Below, piece after piece: positions 61,323 through 64,000 of a DNA stretch of 64,000 nt (position 1 is the stretch's first letter; each line of letters starts with the position of its first letter). The notes under the pieces are model-generated. The model saw only the letters and a list, made by a program, of their open reading frames with translations. It was not told where the DNA came from and searched no databases. Source of the stretch: CALOCN01 sp942491735. Its GTDB lineage: Bacteria > Eisenbacteria > RBG-16-71-46 > JABDJR01. Where the stretch lies: contig CALOCN010000014.1 of the NCBI GenBank assembly GCA_942491735.1, positions 1,178,001 through 1,242,000 on the forward strand. Direction: 5' to 3'. The position numbers were made by a program, and so were the translations under genes.

Positions 61323-62467
61323 CAGCTTTGTCCTCCGGTCATGGCCGCGGCCACACCCTCGTGGCGGATCTCCCCGCCGTGGGTCACGATGGATCCCTGG
61401 ATGATCTCGTTCTCGAAATCCAGGTTGACGTTGCCTTCCTTGTCCGAAATCTCGTTCATGACGTTGAGCAGGTTCTTGGCGTACATCTCGCTGGCGTGCA
61501 CCGGAAGCATTCCCGGAATGTTGAGCAACCCCATGATGTGCACCCCGTGGCGCTCCACCACCTCGCCCTTCTCGGTGAGCACGCAGTTTCCGCCCTGCTC
61601 GGCGGCCAGGTCCACGATGACCGAGCCGTTGCGCATCGCCTTGACCGTGTCCTCGGAAATCAGCTTGGGAGCGGGTTTGCCGGGTACGAGGGCGGTGGTG
61701 ATCACCACATCGGCCGCCGACATGTGCTGGTGCACGATCTCCCGCTGGCGCTTGAGGAACTCCTCGGAGGCCTGCTTGGCGTAACCCCCCGAGGTTTCCA
61801 TGTCCTCCGCCCCCTCCACCTCGATGAACTTGCCGCCGAGCGAGTGGACCTGTTCCTTGACCGCGGCGCGGACGTCCGAGACCTCGACCACCGCACCGAG
61901 ACGCTTGGCGGTGGCAATCGCCTGCAGGCCGGCCACCCCGGCCCCCAGGATCACGACCTTGGCCGGCTGGATGGTCCCGGCGGCGGTCATGAGAAGAGGG
62001 AAGAGCTTCCCCAGATGGTCCGCGGCCATGAGCACCGCCTTGTACCCGGCGATGTTGGCCTGGGAGGAAAGGGCATCCATGCTCTGTGCACGGGTGATGC
62101 GCGGAATCTGGTCCATGGCGAACGCCGAGATCTTTCCGTGGGCCAGTTTGGAAACGATGTCGGTGTTGTTGAACGGATAGAGGAACGAAAGGAGCAGCGT
62201 TCCCTCACCCATCGCCGCCACTTCGTCGGGCGCCGGCGGGTGGAGTTTCAGCACGATGTCCGCGGCCCGGTAGGCGGCGGCGGCATCCGAAGCCAGGGTG
62301 GCCCCGGCCGAGTTGAACTCATCGTCGGAGAGGTAGGCGCCAAGGCCGGCCCCGCTTTGCACCGTGATCTGGAAGCCTCGCTTGACGAGCTTCCTCACGG
62401 TCTCGGGAACGGCCGCGACCCGCGTCTCGCCGGGGACGGTCTCCTTGGGCACGAAGATCTTGGACAT
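61322..62467 (-). CDS. pntAA: NAD(P) transhydrogenase alpha, NAD-binding part
   Basis: A 381-residue NAD(H)-binding subunit (PntAA, domain I). FVPKETVPGETRVAAVPETV is the start of the AlaDH/PNT N-terminal domain, MDQIPRITRAQSMDALSSQA the catalytic loop and VVILGAGVAGLQAIATAKRL the nucleotide fold. ATG 62467 is preferred because GAGG lies nine bases before; GTG 62473 is in frame. It supplies hydride to the membrane parts downstream. Confidence 0.95.
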   Translation of the reverse strand: MSKIFVPKETVPGETRVAAVPETVRKLVKRGFQITVQSGAGLGAYLSDDEFNSAGATLASDAAAAYRAADIVLKLHPPAPDEVAAMGEGTLLLSFLYPFNNTDIVSKLAHGKISAFAMDQIPRITRAQSMDALSSQANIAGYKAVLMAADHLGKLFPLLMTAAGTIQPAKVVILGAGVAGLQAIATAKRLGAVVEVSDVRAAVKEQVHSLGGKFIEVEGAEDMETSGGYAKQASEEFLKRQREIVHQHMSAADVVITTALVPGKPAPKLISEDTVKAMRNGSVIVDLAAEQGGNCVLTEKGEVVERHGVHIMGLLNIPGMLPVHASEMYAKNLLNVMNEISDKEGNVNLDFENEIIQGSIVTHGGEIRHEGVAAAMTGGQS

Positions 62468-62726
62468 GATCACGGTCCTCGCTGGGTTTTCCGGAGCGGC
62501 CGGCCGGAAGGGAGGACCCCCCGGCCGCTGGGCATTCTACGCGGGGTGGGGGGGCGCGTCGTGGGGGCGGGGGTTCGCCCGGCCCGCCGGGCGGTGTAGG
62601 ATGATTGGCCGCCCTGGAGGGGTAATGCCTCCGTGTCGTGTCCCCCGGAGGGCCCACCCTTCGTATCCCGGTTCCCGGGGCCCCGAGTGGGGTCCCTGGC
62701 GGTCAGATCAGCAAGGAGAGATCGAC

Positions 62727-63728
62727 GTGTCCCTGCCGACAGAAAAAGTCTTCATTATCGGCTCCGGCCCCGCAGCCTTCACCGCGGCCATCTACGCCGC
62801 GCGGGCCGAACTGAACCCCATCGTGTACGAGGGGAGCATCAGCAACGACCGGGGTGAGATTCCCGGGGGTCAGCTCATGACCACCACCGAGGTCGAGAAC
62901 TATCCGGGCTTCGCGGACGGGGTTACCGGGCCGGAGCTCATGGACCACCTGCGCAAGCAGGCCACGCGATTCGGCGCGCGGACCCTGTACGAGGACGTGG
63001 TGGAGGCGGACCTGTCCTCGGTCCCGTTCACCCTCAGGACATCCGACGGCAAGGAGCACAAGGCGTTGAGCGTGATCGTGGCCACCGGAGCGAGGGCCAA
63101 GACGCTCGATCCTCCGGGACAGGACACCTTCTGGCAGAACGGGGTGAGCGCCTGTGCGGTCTGTGACGGGGCGCTCCCTCTCTTCCGGGGCAAGCCGCTG
63201 GCCGTGATCGGGGGTGGGGACAGCGCGATGGAAGAGGCGACGTTCCTCACCAAGTACGCGAGCAAGGTCTATGTCGTGCATCGGCGCGACGAGTTCCGGG
63301 CGAGCCGGATCATGCAGCAACGGGTGCTCAACAACCCGAAGATCGAGGTGGTGTGGAACCACGGGGTCGAATCGCTGCACGGAAGCGACGTGCTGGAGCA
63401 GGTCAAGGTCAAGTCCACCGTGGACGGGTCCGTACGGACCCTCGAGGTGGGCGGGCTCTTCTACGCCATCGGCCATGTTCCCAACACCGCGTTTCTCGGC
63501 GGTCAGCTGGATACGGACGAGACCGGGTACCTGGTGCTCAAGGAGGGTCAGGAGACCAACGTGAAGGGCGTGTTCGCCGCCGGGGACGTGCACGACAGCC
63601 GGTATCGCCAGGCCATCACCGCGGCGGGCGCCGGGTGCGCCGCGGCCCTGGATGCGGAGCACTACCTGCAGGGGCTGGCCGAGGAGCGTCCGGAGCTGTT
63701 CACGGACGCGGCCCCCGCGGGGGCCTGA
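62727..63728 (+). CDS. trxB: Thioredoxin reductase
   Basis: A 333-residue FAD/NADPH enzyme reducing thioredoxin. FAD loop GSGPAAFTAAIYAARA, active-site disulfide C143-A-V-C146 in SACAVCDG, NADPH loop GGGDSAMEEA, and C-terminal FAD motif GVFAAGDVHD. GTG 62727 follows AAGGAGAG (62712-62719). It is divergent from the transhydrogenase operon, which makes the NADPH it uses. Confidence 0.96.
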   Translation: MSLPTEKVFIIGSGPAAFTAAIYAARAELNPIVYEGSISNDRGEIPGGQLMTTTEVENYPGFADGVTGPELMDHLRKQATRFGARTLYEDVVEADLSSVPFTLRTSDGKEHKALSVIVATGARAKTLDPPGQDTFWQNGVSACAVCDGALPLFRGKPLAVIGGGDSAMEEATFLTKYASKVYVVHRRDEFRASRIMQQRVLNNPKIEVVWNHGVESLHGSDVLEQVKVKSTVDGSVRTLEVGGLFYAIGHVPNTAFLGGQLDTDETGYLVLKEGQETNVKGVFAAGDVHDSRYRQAITAAGAGCAAALDAEHYLQGLAEERPELFTDAAPAGA

Positions 63729-63731
63729 GGT

Positions 63732-63761
63732 CACGGCCGGGACGAGCCCGCCCCGGCCGTG
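63732..63761. terminator. Hairpin between trxB and the converging barrel gene
   Basis: A 10-base-pair GC stem (CACGGCCGGG at 63732-63741 with 63752-63761) with a 10-base loop. It lacks a T tract, so termination strength is uncertain. Confidence 0.55.
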
Positions 63762-63773
63762 GAAAGCCCGGGT

Positions 63774-64000
63774 CTACTTGGCGTCGCCGTCCCCGCCGCC
63801 CAGTTCGAACAGGATGCCGCCCTGGATGACGAATCCGTCGTAGTCCGAGATGACGTACTTGCCTTCGATGAAGAACCGGTGCGCGGTCCGGCCCAGGAGT
63901 TCGACTCCTCCGCCGAGGTTCACCCCGACCTCGCCCGACCCGAGCCCGGTGGCGTACTGGATCCCGCCCAGACCGTAGGCGTTCAGGCCCTTGCCGCCGA
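63774..64000 (-). CDS. Outer-membrane beta-barrel protein, C-terminal end (runs off window)
   Basis: The last 74 residues of a protein entering from the right edge. Alternating glycine-rich beta-strands (GLNAYGLGGIQYATGLGSG, NLGGGVELL, HRFFIEGKYVISDYDGF) end in FVIQGGILFEL followed by a short GGGDGDAK tail. The pattern suits small OmpA/OmpW-type barrels. The start and size are unknown. Confidence 0.65.
   Translation of the reverse strand, partial: GGKGLNAYGLGGIQYATGLGSGEVGVNLGGGVELLGRTAHRFFIEGKYVISDYDGFVIQGGILFELGGGDGDAK

Overview
The window is 64 kb of high-GC (roughly two-thirds G+C), densely coded bacterial chromosome. The cell is diderm: there are lipoproteins with lipoboxes, an OmpA-family lipoprotein, an outer-membrane barrel fragment, a surface-polysaccharide ABC exporter and a type IV minor-pilin operon. 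Secreted proteins with FlgD-Ig/T9SS-like C-terminal modules, FG-GAP propellers, a TPR-CHAT protease with its own sigma factor, and small secreted proteins ending in an aromatic tail of the TTWGAVRSLY type suggest the FCB superphylum (for example Krumholzibacteriota, Eisenbacteria or Gemmatimonadota relatives). That placement is inference. I see no transposase, prophage, CRISPR array, rRNA or convincing tRNA.

Layout. 1-2.8 kb: edge of a surface-polysaccharide locus (exporter permease, divergent from a GNAT/FemAB-like acyltransferase, a PurN-fold formyltransferase and a 2OG-Fe(II) oxygenase). 2.9-7.3 kb: minor-pilin operon on the minus strand with a sigma-54 type promoter; its PilW-like subunit carries a C-terminal FG-GAP propeller. 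7.7-11.6 kb: small secreted protein, fused MFS/spermidine-synthase-like membrane protein, and a Nal1-like trypsin-fold lipoprotein beside a free-standing copy of its N-terminal domain. 11.7-16.7 kb: ECF-like sigma factor, zinc-finger anti-sigma-like protein, TPR-CHAT caspase-like protease and subtilisin-like lipoprotein, the most interesting locus here. 16.8-24 kb: aldehyde dehydrogenase, EamA transporter, S10 carboxypeptidase, ASST-like lipoprotein, OmpA lipoprotein, PqqB-like hydrolase.

24-33.4 kb: a heterodimeric ABC exporter behind a strong promoter and a structured leader with a tiny peptide ORF, a DinB-like protein, a CoA-type Nudix hydrolase, a carboxylesterase, and a four-gene ABC-2 transporter operon. 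33.6-37.4 kb: an M16 peptidase pair (one catalytic, one lacking the zinc motif and fused to a LolA-like domain). 37.5-43.8 kb: AIM24-family protein, second DinB-like protein, NarL-type two-component pair, a hydrolase-TPR-intradiol-dioxygenase-like fusion, TrmB with a long C-terminal extension, small membrane protein. 44-48.8 kb: thrABC on the minus strand. 48.9-52.4 kb: YhbY, M14 carboxypeptidase, patatin, CDGSH protein. 52.5-62.5 kb, minus strand: secreted GH13 amylase, arginine decarboxylase, GroES-like protein, Na/Pi cotransporter, transhydrogenase PntAA-AB-B. 62.7-64 kb: thioredoxin reductase and the end of a barrel protein.

How they fit together. Housekeeping pieces (threonine synthesis, NADPH supply by transhydrogenase and its use by thioredoxin reductase, arginine decarboxylation) sit among many secreted hydrolases (S8, S10, M14, M16, GH13, trypsin-like), consistent with a heterotroph that degrades protein and glucan outside the cytoplasm. 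Genes are tightly packed: ATGA or similar stop/start overlaps join many neighbours, and several gene pairs converge with overlapping ends. Several promoter-like sites share the hexamer TATACT.
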